Below, piece after piece: positions 1 through 15,330 of a stretch of 64,000 nt of DNA (position 1 is its first letter; every line of letters starts with the position of its first letter). The stretch comes from Syngnathus acus (taxonomy: Eukaryota; Chordata; Actinopteri; Syngnathiformes; Syngnathidae): positions 23,316,193 through 23,380,192 of the forward strand of contig NC_051088.1 of the NCBI RefSeq assembly GCF_901709675.1. The letters are read 5' to 3'. Under the pieces are notes generated by a model that was given only the letters and a program-made list of their open reading frames with translations, was not told where the DNA came from and ran no database searches. Both the position numbers and the translations under genes were made by a program.

Positions 1-6
1 TCTGAC

Positions 7-2442
<2,436 letters not shown>

Positions 2443-3250
2443 GATGCCTTCATCCAAGAACCTACGGAGAATCATATTAAAACCATGGCCAAAACATAAT
2501 TCGGAGTGTCATAGGGTATTTCAAATTGAATAACTATGTATTATTTTATATTTCTTCATAACTGTTAGGGATAGGAAAAGGAATATCTCTCATTCAACTG
2601 AATGGCCACCGACGTTTGAATTTAAATAGACTGAATGAAAATCGATGTACACGGTCTGTTAAATAAGAGCGATCATTGAAAGCGATGATTGTCGTGCACG
2701 GTGGTGCTATGAAAAGAGCAACGTTATTTGAAATATTAATTGATAGCTTCGTCAGCGTTTTTTGTTTGGGTTGAGGTAGTGTCGCGCGGTCATGTGTCCT
2801 AAAAGAGTAGCGGCTAAAAGGCTAAATTAGCACATAATCTCACTGTTTCAAGTGAAATATTAACAAATTACACTCGATTTTGAACATCTGAACTCTATGA
2901 ACATAAACTCGTTGAACATATATATTATAACGTACCTTTATTCCAACATTGTATCGAACAAAATAAGTATTCAAATCAAGTTTCCGCGGAATTATCATCC
3001 GGGTCGTACTAATATGACTTCCGGTATAGAAATCTTCTTCGATGATTTTTCGCATCCTAGAGACATTGTGGGCACAGTAGTGCCACTATCGGCGAATAGT
3101 GGAAACACGACACGGATAAAGTGGACATTTTCATCAACTATTTTATATTTCCATCGAGTCCTACTTCTGAAACGACGTCGGAGTCGCATCTCCTTGGGAC
3201 AAATGCACATTGTGTAAAGTAAAAGTCTACACCAATAACTCAACACAGTT
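2443..3250 (-). promoter_or_regulatory. Probable PCID2 5' UTR/promoter interval
   Basis: This interval lies directly upstream of the PCID2 start codon. A canonical ETS-type site (ACTTCCGG, the reverse of CCGGAAGT) is at 3017-3024, with CCGCGG just before it; such sites are common in housekeeping promoters. Short open frames of up to 106 codons occur on both strands around 2.9-3.2 kb, but none shows a recognisable domain or splice pattern. The transcription start cannot be placed from sequence alone. Confidence 0.3.
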
Positions 3251-3391
3251 ATTAGATTTTATTTATTATCATTATATTTTATTCCATAGAAACATGGGAA
3301 AGCACTGTGCAACAGCTAAACTGGTTTCAACAAACACGACAAACATCATAATTTTTTTTAAAAAAAGCACACTAAATAAACTGATTTAGAG

Positions 3392-3626
3392 CAGGGCTGG
3401 GCAAACCTTTGTACACAGAGGCCCTGTTTAATTTTTAAATCAGACAGATTTGTCAATGAGATCAAGATAAATTTGTTAAAATGTGTATGTCAAATACATT
3501 CAGGTTCATTCCAATACATAATTCTCATTTGTATAATCACACAAATGCTGCTAGACTCTTTAAAATGGAAATGCTCAGTGGACCAAATGATTGACAAGAA
3601 AGTACCCATACTTTAACCCACCCCTG
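3392..3626. mobile_element. Degenerate hAT-like element
   Basis: The left end CAGGGCTGGGCAAAC is mirrored by the right end TTAACCCACCCCTG, giving an imperfect inverted repeat. The flanking 8-mers ATTTAGAG and ATATCAAG match at only 5 of 8 positions. The element is non-coding and lies between PCID2 and TBX19. Confidence 0.4.
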
Positions 3627-3697
3627 ATATCAAGCTCCTAAGTGCAACACCATCAGTACGCGAGCTAAATATATACTTATACTTAACTATGACTTAA

Positions 3698-4255
3698 TTT
3701 ATTGTATCCAAAAAGTCAGGTCATTCTTGGTCACCCATTAACTGTGTATTTTAGTAACCAAGTCTTCCATCTTAATTTTCTGCCTATATTGGTGCAAAAA
3801 ATTTTTGATTTTCTCTTCTCTTCAGACAATTTTCATTACCAAGACACCGAATCACACTTGTCAAATAATGTAGGCGGATGCCACATGACACCACAAAACA
3901 CAAATAGACATCGACAACTTAGCCGAACTGCATTATGACATCACAGCAAGCTAATGCTCGTATAATGTTAGCTAATACAAATCCAGTATGTGCTTAAACT
4001 GCAGGTCTGCTTACCTACTGGCTTTGAAATTATGTTTGGTGCACTGGCATCTTGCTGCCTTTTTGCTGGCAAAATGGGTGAGGGTGTGCTGTGTTACTTG
4101 ACTACTTTACGACTACTAAGTTTTTCCAGATGAACATAATTTGCGTGTACACTAATGAGAGATGCTGATTAATGATGAATACAGATAAGGCCTGCGATAA
4201 ATAATAGACATCCATTGGTCAAAGGTGAATTTTGTTCAAGCAATCATGTGCCTTG
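3698..4255 (-). other. Probable TBX19 3' UTR
   Basis: Non-coding sequence follows the inferred TBX19 stop codon. The first minus-strand AATAAA (TTTATT on plus) is at 3698-3703, implying a 3' UTR of about 0.55 kb. A further AATAAA-rich patch lies near 3255-3290. Transcript data would be needed to choose between them. Confidence 0.3.
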
Positions 4256-5884
4256 TTAGAGAGACTGGGCAGGGTCAGAAGCCCACCATGCTCCACCAGC
4301 TCGATTACCACTATGAGATTGCATGACGTACTCGTTGCTCATTGATCCTTGCAAAATCACACATGGCAAAGGGGAGGGGCTCATCTCACCGCAGCCAGTT
4401 GTCCATAGACAAGGATACTGGCTGAACACACACAAGCGTTAGTATGAAATTGTGATCTGAAATAGTAGGCGGGGCCTCACCTGGAGCTGTTAGAGGCCAA
4501 AGTTGTAGGCATGTTGTTGGTCGGGGGATCGGAGAAGGTAGAGCTCCACCCTTCTGATAACACCTGAACACCTTAACATACAGGAAATCATATATGTTGA
4601 AAAATTCTGATAAATAATATCACAATACTGAGGCCTATTTTCTTGAAATTCGTGAACGCATGATCGTAGTATTCTACTGCCACCTGGTGGCCAAGGCAGG
4701 CACACCAGAAGGAGCAGCACAATGAATTGCAGCATTAAATTGTGATTTTTTTAAATTCTATTTAATTGCAGTTACCTGAGGGATGCGAGCAGTGTGGCAG
4801 GTAGTGATAGGGAGAGTGTCGCCCAGCGTAACCACGGTGCTGGTATCCGTGTTGATGATGGGATGGAAGTGAAAGGCTCCCACCATAAGAAAAAGTTGCA
4901 CCTCCACCCGGTGAACACAGAGACCAACCTGATGAGTTATGGCAGAGATTACATTTCAACTGTGAGATATGTCACACAGAATGGAACAAATATAGATCGA
5001 ATAAATATACTAAATAGGTCATATTCTCTAATATTGTGTTCACACTTTCATTCTGAAATTAGGAACTCACACGGTGGAATACCAACATTACCGTCCATTT
5101 GCTCTGCCAAGCCCCGCCCACCCAGGTTCCTGGGTTCAGCATAATGGAAAAAAAAAAACATTTGTTAATCATATAGTATGTTAACATCCTGGGTGAAAAT
5201 GCTAAGGGTTAAACACAGGGCAACTTGTTTGTTCACTCTCACCTGTCTTTGGTGTCCAGGAATGCTTTGGCGAAAGGATTATGTTTGATTTTCAGAGCTG
5301 TGAGCTGTAAAAAAAAAAAAAAAAAAAAAAGTAAATTTTTCTGGCTACATCTTCTGATGTGTTTATTAGAAAGAGTAAGCATTTTGAAGGACAAACAATA
5401 TTATGAGGTGCATACAGCAGACACATCCAAATCATGTTCAATGGTGATCACGACACATTTCTGCCTCTCATCAACCCCACATAAACTTCATATGCTTTTC
5501 CGGAGCATTTTTTTCTATCAGGTTTTGAATGACACATCACGCATAACCGTACCTCTTCGTTCTGATAGGCGGTGACGGCGATGAACTGAGTCTCTTCGAA
5601 GAACACGTTAGAAACGAGACGATTCTGCGAGCCCACGCACACTATGTGCAGATGAGGTTCGTATTTATGAAGGGAGTTTAACATAATCTGGAAGACAAAC
5701 AGAAAAACACAAGTTTGCATATGCAGATAAAGTCATGGTTTTTAGTCAAAATACTTTTCTTGAAATAAGCCCGAAAATACAATGCTAAAATTGTCCAATT
5801 AATCAATCTGGGCCCTTTCAGAAAACACAACACAAAAGAACAAACAATTTTCGTTTCGAGAGGTTGGCTCCAAATGCACCCTTC

Positions 5885-5919
<35 letters not shown>

Positions 5920-7684
5920 GCTGTGCCAGAGACCACCACCATGTTAGCTGGAGTGTTGGCTCTTTGAATTTAGTTTACCTTCGCTCTCATCTCTCTCAGA
6001 CATGATGGGTAAATTAATTTCCCAGTAAAAACTATAATTATCATAATGCACAAAATAAGATGAGCAATTATTCAATTACAGTGCAACTTCAACCCCACAT
6101 TACTGCCCGGTCGGTGTGTCTGAGTGTGTGTGCGGGATTCTGAGGGATGATCACTGAAGAACCTCAACACAGGAAGTGCATTAAACCGCAGCCAACCAAT
6201 TAAAATGTGTTTATGGCGTTCCCGTGATTACGAGGCGGCACGCAGGTGAAGTGTGTCAGAAGAGCTGCTAAAGTGGATTATTACAAGAATTGCGCTCTCT
6301 CCCACTCCAATACAACAACAGCGGAACAAGAGCACAAAATAAATAAATGGCTATACAATTATTATGATAACCCTTCATTCGTTGATATATTCATATTGTG
6401 GATATTGGTTAAAATACTTAGAAAAAGCATGAAAAAGAAAAACAATGGCTCAGTGAGGTTATTCTTGGATACCTGTCCTCCCGCATTGCGTTTGTTGGTT
6501 AGTTTGACCTTGTTGAAGGCCACCGTCGCCTTCATCCAATGAGCTCCAAAGTTGGGCGAGTCCGGATGCACGTAGATGCCGGCGTGGTCCCGAGCCGCGC
6601 CGCCTCCTTCTGCCTGGCCGGCCGTCAGCCACTCGCCGTTGACAAATTTCCAGCGGCAGCTGTCGGCCGGGATGAAGTCCAGGAGGAAGGAGTACATGGA
6701 ACCCGGGTCCAGACCTGACACATTGACCTTCAGGACAGGGAACATGCGTCTGGGACAAGCACATGACAAATGAGCAAATGAGAAATCGCTTTTGGTCTTT
6801 ATGAATGTTGTTGGTATAAATTGGATGACCCTCATTTTTTTAAATATTTTAAATATTCAAGTCATGGTAATGTTTAATATAATTTGTCTGCTCTGCGTTT
6901 TGCAAAAGAAAATACCCATTTGCTATTATAGGTTACAATGTGTTTGCTGGAGCTGCAATATGTGAATTTTAACTTGCAAACTGTGATGTGTTTTTAGCCT
7001 TGAATGGGTGAAGATGTTTCGAGATAATTGGTGTGGTCAAAGAAAAGAAAGACGTACTAGACGAATGAAAACACTGCAATTAAGTTAGGTGGAATAACAT
7101 TTTCAACGTAAAAAACTTTAATAATCCTTTTAATTCGACTAAATGTTTTGCTTTTGTAGAAACAAATTAATAAGAGTTCCCAGAACTATAATAGAATAAT
7201 TTACTATTTAAAGTTCTTCCAAGATAAATGTGTTTTTTTTTTTTTTTTTTACTGGCACCTTCTCCCATCTAGTTGCAGAGCATGTCAGTAATGGTTCTTG
7301 CAGTCACTGTACATCATTGGCAAGATGAACGAGCAAGACAATAATAAATATTTGGACCCATAAAGTGAAATTCCTCCGGACTAATGCAGTTTTCACTACC
7401 ATGTAGCTTCAGCCGTACTAAAATTAATTTTGTACATTTTTTTCTTTTCGAGCTCTCAGTCTTATTTACCGGCCAGTCTTGGTGACTACCATCTCGTTGG
7501 TGATGTGTTGGAACTTCCTCCACAGCTCAGCGTCCTCCAGAGTGACTTGGAGTCCCCTTTCTGTGGGGTCGCCCTTTTCCCACCCGGCCTGAAGCTCATT
7601 CTCCACCGCGGTCAGCAGTCGCGATATGGAGGGCTGCGATGAGGTTTCGTCATCGTCCTGTCGCCGTTCCACTTTCATCTGCAT
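4256..7684 (-). CDS. tbx19: TBX19, T-box transcription factor (Brachyury subfamily)
   Basis: Nine exons on the minus strand: 7470-7684, 6473-6749, 5553-5687, 5243-5304, 5092-5129, 4776-4928, 4481-4571, 4390-4421 and 4256-4347. They sum to 1095 nt, or 364 aa plus TAA. The T-box spans about residues 52-228, with [60 protein letters not shown] and [29 protein letters not shown] and the C-terminal SQYPCLW favour TBX19 over Brachyury, as does the adjacent SFT2D2. TBX19 (TPIT) binds T-half-sites and drives POMC expression in pituitary corticotropes; that role is family knowledge. Exons 7 and 9 use AAG acceptors, so the last two or three exons are the least certain. A start at 7678 (MKVERR) is an alternative. 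The protein is shorter than the human one (about 448 aa). Confidence 0.88.
4675..4724. repeat. 50-bp dispersed repeat carrying a CTCF-like motif, copy 1
   Basis: This block matches 18187-18236 at 45 of 50 positions. It contains, on the minus strand, GGCCACCAGGTGGCAGTA (4675-4692), a close match to the CTCF consensus. It lies in a TBX19 intron between exons 6 and 7. Confidence 0.7.
5884..5921. repeat. (TTG)n microsatellite
   Basis: About twelve uninterrupted TTG units in the TBX19 intron between exons 2 and 3. Confidence 0.95.
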
Positions 7685-9216
7685 GACACAATGGCAGAGT
7701 TTAGTCACCAATTCCATCTCCAACTGACTTTCGGAATATCAGAATTCATTTGTATGTGACTGCCTGGTAACTTTTGGCAAATCTTTGCATGAGAAAGTAC
7801 GTTTAAAGCTTTGACTGGGACTTATATACTGTATAATATATCAAGCTTCTGAAAAAAAAATATTTTCAAAATTTGGTCCCTCATCTACAGAACAGTACAG
7901 TCTACAAAAACAGAACATTTGATGATACTGATGAAAACATAAACATAGAATATACAGAAATACATGTGAATGATGACCGCACTTGAAGAAATTGTAGTCA
8001 TTTAAAAAAAAAAAAAGTCTCAACACATTAGAAGATTTTAACAGCCGAGAAAAATCAGACTTACCTGAGTGCTGAAGAAAAACAATCACCCAAAGAAGAT
8101 GGACTTAAAAAAGATGAGCGCTAACAAGTGTTTGGGTGGAGATGTGAAAGAGCGCAGTGAGCGACGGAACATAATCCGTCGGCCGAAGCTCCTCCCTCCC
8201 TCGCCTCAAGCTCCAAACACACCAACAATTACATTCAATGATGGATTCAAGAGCGCATCTATGTGGCCAAATAAAAAAAAAAAAAAATCACATTCCAAAA
8301 AGGACTACTTGTTAAAAACAAAAACAATTTGTCCTCCTACTTTCATGCCAGTGCCACTTGTTGAGATGCTCCAACAGGATGAAAAGACGACTTCCTCTTG
8401 ATTTAGCTTTTTCTCTAAGTATCAACGGCAGGGACACACCAACATTTAAATGTCAGCAGAGAATATTGAATGAAACCACACACGCGCGCACACGCGGGCA
8501 GAAGTGTGAAACTGACAAGAGGTCAAACATCTGGAAACACACGACACCTGATATGTGCATGTGTGTCGTGTGTGCGATTTAATCAGCGGGGAGATTTAGT
8601 GGCCTTAGCCTGTCGGCGGGCATGAAGACGGCGTGAACTAAAGCGGCAGGAAAACATCGGCAGGCCACACATCAACATCGAAAGGAATAAATTGACCAAT
8701 TTAAGCATTTGAATAAAAATTTCAGCATCAAGGAAATGCTGTTGTTTTATTTGGTTTGCTTTGGAGGACTTGTCACAATCTCAAGTCACATTTTAAGCAT
8801 TCAGTGATCATGAAATTTTTTGGGGTCATTTTTGAAATGTTCTTAGACAAATATAAATATTCACAAAAACAGAAAAGAAAATTTGCTCTGAAATATCTGG
8901 ACAGTAAAGCTGAATGAGAATATATTCCCCAGCAACTATATAAAGCACTTTGAGATCAGAATTCTATCCTACCACGATATACAGTTTGCTCTTAAATAAA
9001 TTGCCAATTAACCAATAAACAGACTTGATCAAAAATGTAAAAACATGATATCATAATAAATAACAGAAATATGCAGAGGAAAAAAAGTGAGGAGATTTTA
9101 AAAAATAACATTCTATGCTGAAAGCAGGTGGGGAAGTAACATACAGAATATGGAAATACAATTTGTCTCCATGGAAACCACACCTGGCCAACATCCTGAA
9201 TGGTCACTCAGACATT
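7685..9216. other. SFT2D2-TBX19 intergenic interval
   Basis: About 1.5 kb separates the SFT2D2 stop codon from the TBX19 start, both on the minus strand. It must hold the TBX19 promoter and the SFT2D2 3' end. A minus-strand AATAAA at 8746-8751 could end SFT2D2. Short open frames at 8.0-8.6 kb show no family features. Confidence 0.5.
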
Positions 9217-11766
9217 TTAGAAACACACAGAACAACATTTGAGGATGCAGTCCCTGAAATACACAAAGACGACAAATTTCACTTTTGTGTTTTGGACCAC
9301 TTACAGCTTGGATACATATACGCATGTATGTGCACGTTACCTGGCGAATGGGATGTAAGACAGGCCATACCTGCGGTAAAAAAGCAGAATTGTCATTTAA
9401 TTGTGAAAGAAGCTGTCTTGTTTCCATTTTTGCAGTGAAGATGCAGTCAATGACAATGTCTAATGATGAACCTCTGATTTGAGTCAACAATGTATTTATT
9501 AAGGGTCCCTTAAAATGTGTCATATAAATAAAGTATTATTATTGAACTTAGCTGTCAACTCAGCACTGAGAGAAACATGAAGCCACCACGCCAAATCTCA
9601 TTGTACGTGTGCACCAAAGCTTACCAGGTGAACGCCATAAACTGCAAGGCACAGAAGAGCAGTGCAAGGCCGTTGCTCTTCCACTAGAGGGAGACAAACT
9701 TCAGTAAATTTATGCAACGTGTCCAAATTGCAAGCCATCCGTCATCATATTCTCAAGAAACCTTTTTGGGTCTCCGCTGGGCATTTTTTTTAAATTCTTG
9801 TTATTTAACGAATTGAATTTTTCACATATGCCTGATTTTCTGTAACTGGGCTAAAAAAACAAATGTATTTATTTCATTTTCCTGCCAAAAATACTGTTTC
9901 CAACTACCATACTGCTTTCAATCTCCAACTATATTTTCATATAATAACTCAAGAAAGAATAATGTGTATATATTTATGTCATGCCTGCCAAACAATTAGA
10001 TGACTTTCTCACCCAGAAAGCTGAACACAACGTCAGCACCAGACACACCTGCAGACAGAAACATATATTTATTATTTCAGTTTTCAACAAAGTTAATGAT
10101 GATCCCAGCAAGTTATAGATGACATCTCATCTCACCAGCATGATGACTGTGGCCAGTGCTCGTTCTTTGGCAAACATGTTCTTTAACTGTTTGATCGGTC
10201 CAATCAGGAACATGGTGCTAAAAGCACACCAGAAAAAGGCACGTTGGACGATGCATCATGAAAGCAGCGGTGGTGTGATTGCACAATGTGTACCTGGATA
10301 AAGCGCAGATGTTTCCCACACTGTACAGGACAGCGAACACAATGAGACCAAACCAAGGCAACCACAGCATACATGTGCCCTGAAACAAAACACCAGCGCA
10401 AGAGGACAAGGTTGACCAGAGATGTCCAAACTATTTCCGTTACGCTGCCTGATTTTTAGCTACCCACGACAAGTATGACATCACAGGCAGGCACATCTAC
10501 TCACCAAAATGGAGCACAGAACCCCAAAAATGAAACAGAAAAAGAAGCCTTTCATCCTTGTCCCCCAAGACAGTGTCGAAGCCTGATTGGCTCTCTGGAA
10601 GAGATGACATCATCATTATTTCGACTAAACACAATTAATTACAGAAACTCATTTGCATCATACTGCTTTTTCAGTATTTCCAAAAATATTTACTACTGCA
10701 GCGGCTGTTAGCTCAAAGCCAGAAAAACATGTTAGGTTAATTCAATGTTTGAATATTCAAAATTCCTTCTCGTATGTACCTATCAGATCCCGCGTTTAAT
10801 ACGTCTATAATAAGATTAATAAGTTAATAAGTACATAGTGCAGCCAGGAGGGATAGGCTCCAACTTCCTTGAAAAACGATAACAGTGACAGAGGGTCGTT
10901 GTTTTTCAGCGATCCTGACATTTTGAGCCAAAAAACTGCCTCGAGTGAGCCTCGAGTGAGAATGTGTGGTTATGTGACAAAATAAGGCACATCCTTATCC
11001 GTCTCCCATGACTTTACTTTTGATTGTTTTGGAATTCTAGCCTGTTTTCCATGCAAATATTGTATTTGCTAATTATGTCATTCCGAGTCTACGAACAGCG
11101 ATTAATGAGGCACACTTTCTCAGCAGCCTAAGAGTTCTTTATCATAGTGCTTTGCTTCCTTCTGTATTTATGGCCTATTACTGACAGGTTTTTCATACAC
11201 AGAGTATTTGTTGTAATTAAAGTTATTTGCATTCAGATAAATGATATTTCAGCAACACGATAGGAAATAAATGTTACAACGTGGCTATAATATCAAACTG
11301 ACCCAACTTCCAACTTGCTGACTCAAAACAGATTTTTTTTTGGGACTGATTTTCCTATACTGGTTATTCTTGTTCGAGTGATATAATAATATAGAGATCA
11401 ACTTTTTACTTTGAAGTCATATTCCTCCAAAGTAACGGTACGCTTACCTGAGTACAATTTTTGGCTACTTAAATCACCTCTATTTTACTATTGTAAAAAA
11501 TCAATTGGCTCACACTGTAATAGAGAATGGATGAGTGAATTCCTCTTAGGTCGAGTTGAACAAATGGTTGCAATAAAAATGACAAATGAACCAACCATGC
11601 AACAATTCCAAATGAACATCTGTTACGGTTGTATTAGTGGTTAGCCTTTAGAAGCTAACAAGAAGCTAAAAAGAGCTGCGCGACTTGACATCACCTCCAG
11701 TATTCCGGTCCCGTCCGAGTTATTATCCCCATCTTCACCGCTCAGCACCTTCTTCAGTTTATCCAT
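9217..11766 (-). CDS. sft2d2: SFT2D2, SFT2-family vesicle transport membrane protein
   Basis: Eight exons on the minus strand: 11695-11766, 10505-10594, 10294-10379, 10136-10217, 10013-10048, 9625-9683, 9341-9370 and 9217-9253. They sum to 492 nt, or 163 aa plus TAA, close to the 160 aa of the human protein. The N-terminus MDKLKKVLSG, then LSWGTRMKGF, GPIKQLKNMF, TLCSAFWW and YIPFARD identify the SFT2 family. MDKLKK and TLCSAFWW fit SFT2D2 better than SFT2D1. Four hydrophobic segments are visible, at about residues 36-54, 57-80, 108-123 and 126-146. The family (yeast Sft2) is linked to retrograde endosome-to-Golgi traffic; that role is known from relatives, not shown here. The phase of every junction is consistent. 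The gene lies just upstream of TBX19 in the same direction, as in human 1q24. Confidence 0.95.
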
Positions 11767-12418
11767 GTAGTTGCTCTCTTGCTGCCGACAAAAGCAACAA
11801 CGTGTCCAAAAAGTTCCCAGGAGTTGGTGGAGTTAGGTGGACGAATTCATAAGAGGTGAGACGACGTACACCTCAATGTCCCCAACAGGTGGCCAGCTTC
11901 CGCCTGCAATACCGCCAATGACCTCTAGTGTCACTGTTTCCTCCTCTATCATATTTTCCAACTGTATGTGGTTTATCAGACATTTGTGACTCAATTAGGA
12001 ACTTTTGAGATTAAAATAACATTAAAAACAGGTATTTAAAATGGTTACTGTCATATTCGCTTCCACCATTTGCCTGATTTTAAAATGCCAGCAAGATATT
12101 TTGATACTTATTATTTCTATTTTGTTTTGTTACATGTTACCCAGATTTTGACAGGTATAATAACACGATCTTGAAGTACTGCCGTACCTTTGTTCGCATA
12201 CGGAAACTTTTACTTTTGCAATGCGTTACTCTCAATGACTCTTTGTGTGTTGCAATGTGTAAGTTTCAAATGTGGCCTAGTGGCATCTTGTGCTTCCTCT
12301 CCTTTCAGCCTTTACCAGTCAGTTCATCAAGGCCTGCGATTGCACACTCGTAAGTCAAATTATTTCCCTGATTATCTTACATTTAAAAAAAAAAGTCACT
12401 TAAACTAGATGTATTTAG

Positions 12419-12433
12419 ACAGCAGATGGCGCC
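12419..12433 (+). promoter_or_regulatory. CTCF-like motif
   Basis: ACAGCAGATGGCGCC on the plus strand matches the CTCF core, 0.65 kb upstream of SFT2D2. Confidence 0.4.
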
Positions 12434-15099
12434 GTACGACCGTGAGGTGTTGCTGAAAGGCGCCCAAACATTTACTGTGTTGTATGTAGTATATACCACG
12501 GAAATTAAAATTAAAAACAAATACAACTGAACAGTATTGCAGGCAGGGACCAAATAATTCTATCGGGAAATTGCAATTGGTCGAAATCTCTGTCAAGAAC
12601 CTCCCGCACCTTAACTGACAATTTGCTTAACCCAAGTCCTGACTTAATTCGATTTGCTCGAAATTGATCATGGAACCCATTTGACTAACTTGATTTTTGA
12701 CACTGTAACTTGCTCGAATTTTGAATGTTGACACTTTATGACACTACTCATGCAAAACGTTGCAGTGGTCTCAATGAATGGAGGTGTCATAATTTGCAAT
12801 AAAATGTAATCACCTGCGATCCTAAACAGGTTACATACCATAGAAAACATGTATTTGCACTATTACTGTTATTAATTATTAATGATATAATTTGTTTGTA
12901 CAATATGTCCAGACTAAGCGAATCAGTCTGTTCTGTTCCAGAGTGGTTGTTCATTGCATTCACATCACTCATGGTCCAAAAATATTTCTTTACTAGTACA
13001 AATGATGTACATTGGCACTGCTTGTTCGTCTATCGATGGTAGCAACGTATCGTGACAGGCAGAACAATTAAATGTTGTTCCTCTAAACTCCAGAAGGGAC
13101 ATTATCGACATGTTCATCCACTTTTTGTGGCATTTTTGTTTTGGGGAAATATAGAGAAAATATTTGCTGTGGCTCAATTAAGGTTGGGAAACACAGCATC
13201 AATGAACACATGCACATGTATGACAGCCAATGTGTCCCGCGTCCAAGTGACTAATTAGCTTATGTTTACATGAGACAATGACCCACTTCTCCAATCCGTC
13301 TACCCCAAATAACAAGACATGAGTGGTAGTGGGGGGTGGGAGAGTTGGATGGTTCTCCAGGGTTCCTTCAGGTCACATGATCAAAACTATTCTGACCTGA
13401 TTTTGAAGCTTCACATTTCTCAGGTTTAACCTGATATTCTTCCACACTCCTTCAGGAAGGTAATGCTGGCCCGTCGTACATCTTGGACCAGGTGGGCTCA
13501 GTCAGCCGACACAAACTCACCTTTTTTCTGCTCTAAATCGAATTATTCAGCAATTGTCCACGTCGCTGCCCTCTTCGCCTTAAAAAGACCCTTAAGCAAG
13601 AAGACGCCGCAACGTTCGCTCCAGTTGTGCTCCCTGGAGACGTGTAATTAGTGCTGCTTTGTGTGCGTGTACATGCACGTGTACATCATATTCGTGTTTA
13701 TGGATCCCTGAGGCCAAATATTTCCTCAGTGAGATGTCTGACATTGTGGTTTCAGGTTGTGTTTATTGTATGCACAAGTTAATACCTCGTGGCATTATGG
13801 GTAAAAATAAATAAATACGTTTGAAAGACTATATTATGTTTATACGAGTTTGAACGACTTTACAGTATGTTTGAATGACATTGTCAAAAATGTTGACTCC
13901 ACGTTTCCACACTATAGAAACCAACAGTGAGGTCATCTCCAATAACATCCTGAAGTCGAGACCTTCCCAAGATATTTGCACCATGCTCAATTCTGTGAGC
14001 TCATGCTAGTTGATGTTTAGCCGTTGACACTTTCCCAAAGGTTAGCTGTTTCTCACAGCTTTCTACAAAAGTGGGAAGGGCGAAGGAGTGCTAAGTGAAT
14101 CTGGTTCCAGAGGAGCCCTGAAGACGTGGGAGCCTCCTGGGCCGTCACTCTTTGTGATTAGCCACCAGCTGCCATTTAATGGTGCTTAACCTGTTTTCGA
14201 GCAAAAGACACAGAACTCCTCCAGACTGATCTCAGCCTGCCATGTCACAAAAAGAATGTGAGCTACCATCACCATTTTTAGACACTGCTAGCTGCAGAGG
14301 GAGAGTTCACTTGAGTGGTTTCCTTCAAAGAGACACCACAGAACAACAAGCAGTTATCAGCAGACGTTGGAAATGCAAGCTTTCTCTGGTGATTGTTGTG
14401 CTCCTGCATGCGAGGAATGAATCACAACAGTCATCAGCACGACCTCGACCCAGCCTGCCCCCTCCTACTCTGATCATGCGACCAATCACCTCGCTGACCT
14501 TGCCAGCCGTGGCCATTACATGACTCCGCCTCCTGGCACCAATCTCCCACATAGGTGACACTCATGACCAAATCAAACACACCCAAATTGCAACCCCCAT
14601 TTCATCTTCCAGCATACCTCCGCAACGGGACGGATTCTTATCCGGCCAAGTACTCGGGACATTTGATTTGACCTTTGACAGAGAGCAAAGATGTCACATT
14701 TAAATGACGTCTCATACGAGTAGGATGGATTTAAATTGTACAGCTTGAGTTACGCATTTCACTTTTTTGTCTATTCTTAACTGGCACAATTTGGATTTAC
14801 ATCACAGCAGTTTAAAGGGAACGTTGATTGGGTTGAACATTGGCACTTATGTAAGAGGTATGTAAAAATGATGTCAGCGCTAAAATCCAAGCCGGTTAAA
14901 AACTCGGCAATGATTTAATGTGATTTTTATGACTACATTTGGCACATCTTAATAACCCCCATTATTTTTGGGCGGGGACTGCCTTTCTTTACACATCAAC
15001 CTGGCGACATCATTGAGGGCAATTACACTTGCTCCTGCAGTGTAAATCCAGTCATAAGCTAACAGAAAAACAAAATGGCGAGTAAGCCAAGCTCTTCAG

Positions 15100-15330
15100 A
15101 AGATCTCACACGGCAATCCAGAATCCACACCCGGTCTTCACTTTGCCTTCTCCGCCTTGTTCACTCCATTAGCCGCGAGCAGCAGGCCGAGGGCCGAGCT
15201 CGTCGCTAATTATGCCACCAGAGCTCATTAGCCGAGCCGCCATCGTCTCTTTCCCTGCTAATGATGTCGGACGCAGCGCGGGGACGCCTGCGCTCGCTTA
15301 GTTCTCACCAGCGCTAGCCATTCCATCAAA
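15100..15330. promoter_or_regulatory. Candidate conserved enhancer upstream of GBX2
   Basis: The segment is non-coding, GC-rich and interspersed with homeodomain cores: CCATTAGCCG, CTAATTATGCC, CTCATTAGCCG and CTAATGATG. This texture is typical of developmental conserved elements. No alignment was available, so this is an inference from composition and from its position 4.7 kb upstream of GBX2. Confidence 0.3.

Noticed and set aside
2840-3246. Overlapping open frames of 71-106 codons on both strands
   Set aside because: No recognisable protein family, no splice partner, and a position expected for the PCID2 promoter.
4256-7684. Assignment of the T-box gene to Brachyury (TBXT)
   Set aside because: [23 protein letters not shown] and the adjoining SFT2D2 (not SFT2D1) fit TBX19 better.
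9681-9695. CTCF-like CCACTAGAGGGAGAC
   Set aside because: The match is only partial, and the bases are already explained by the SFT2D2 exon 6 acceptor and its first codon.
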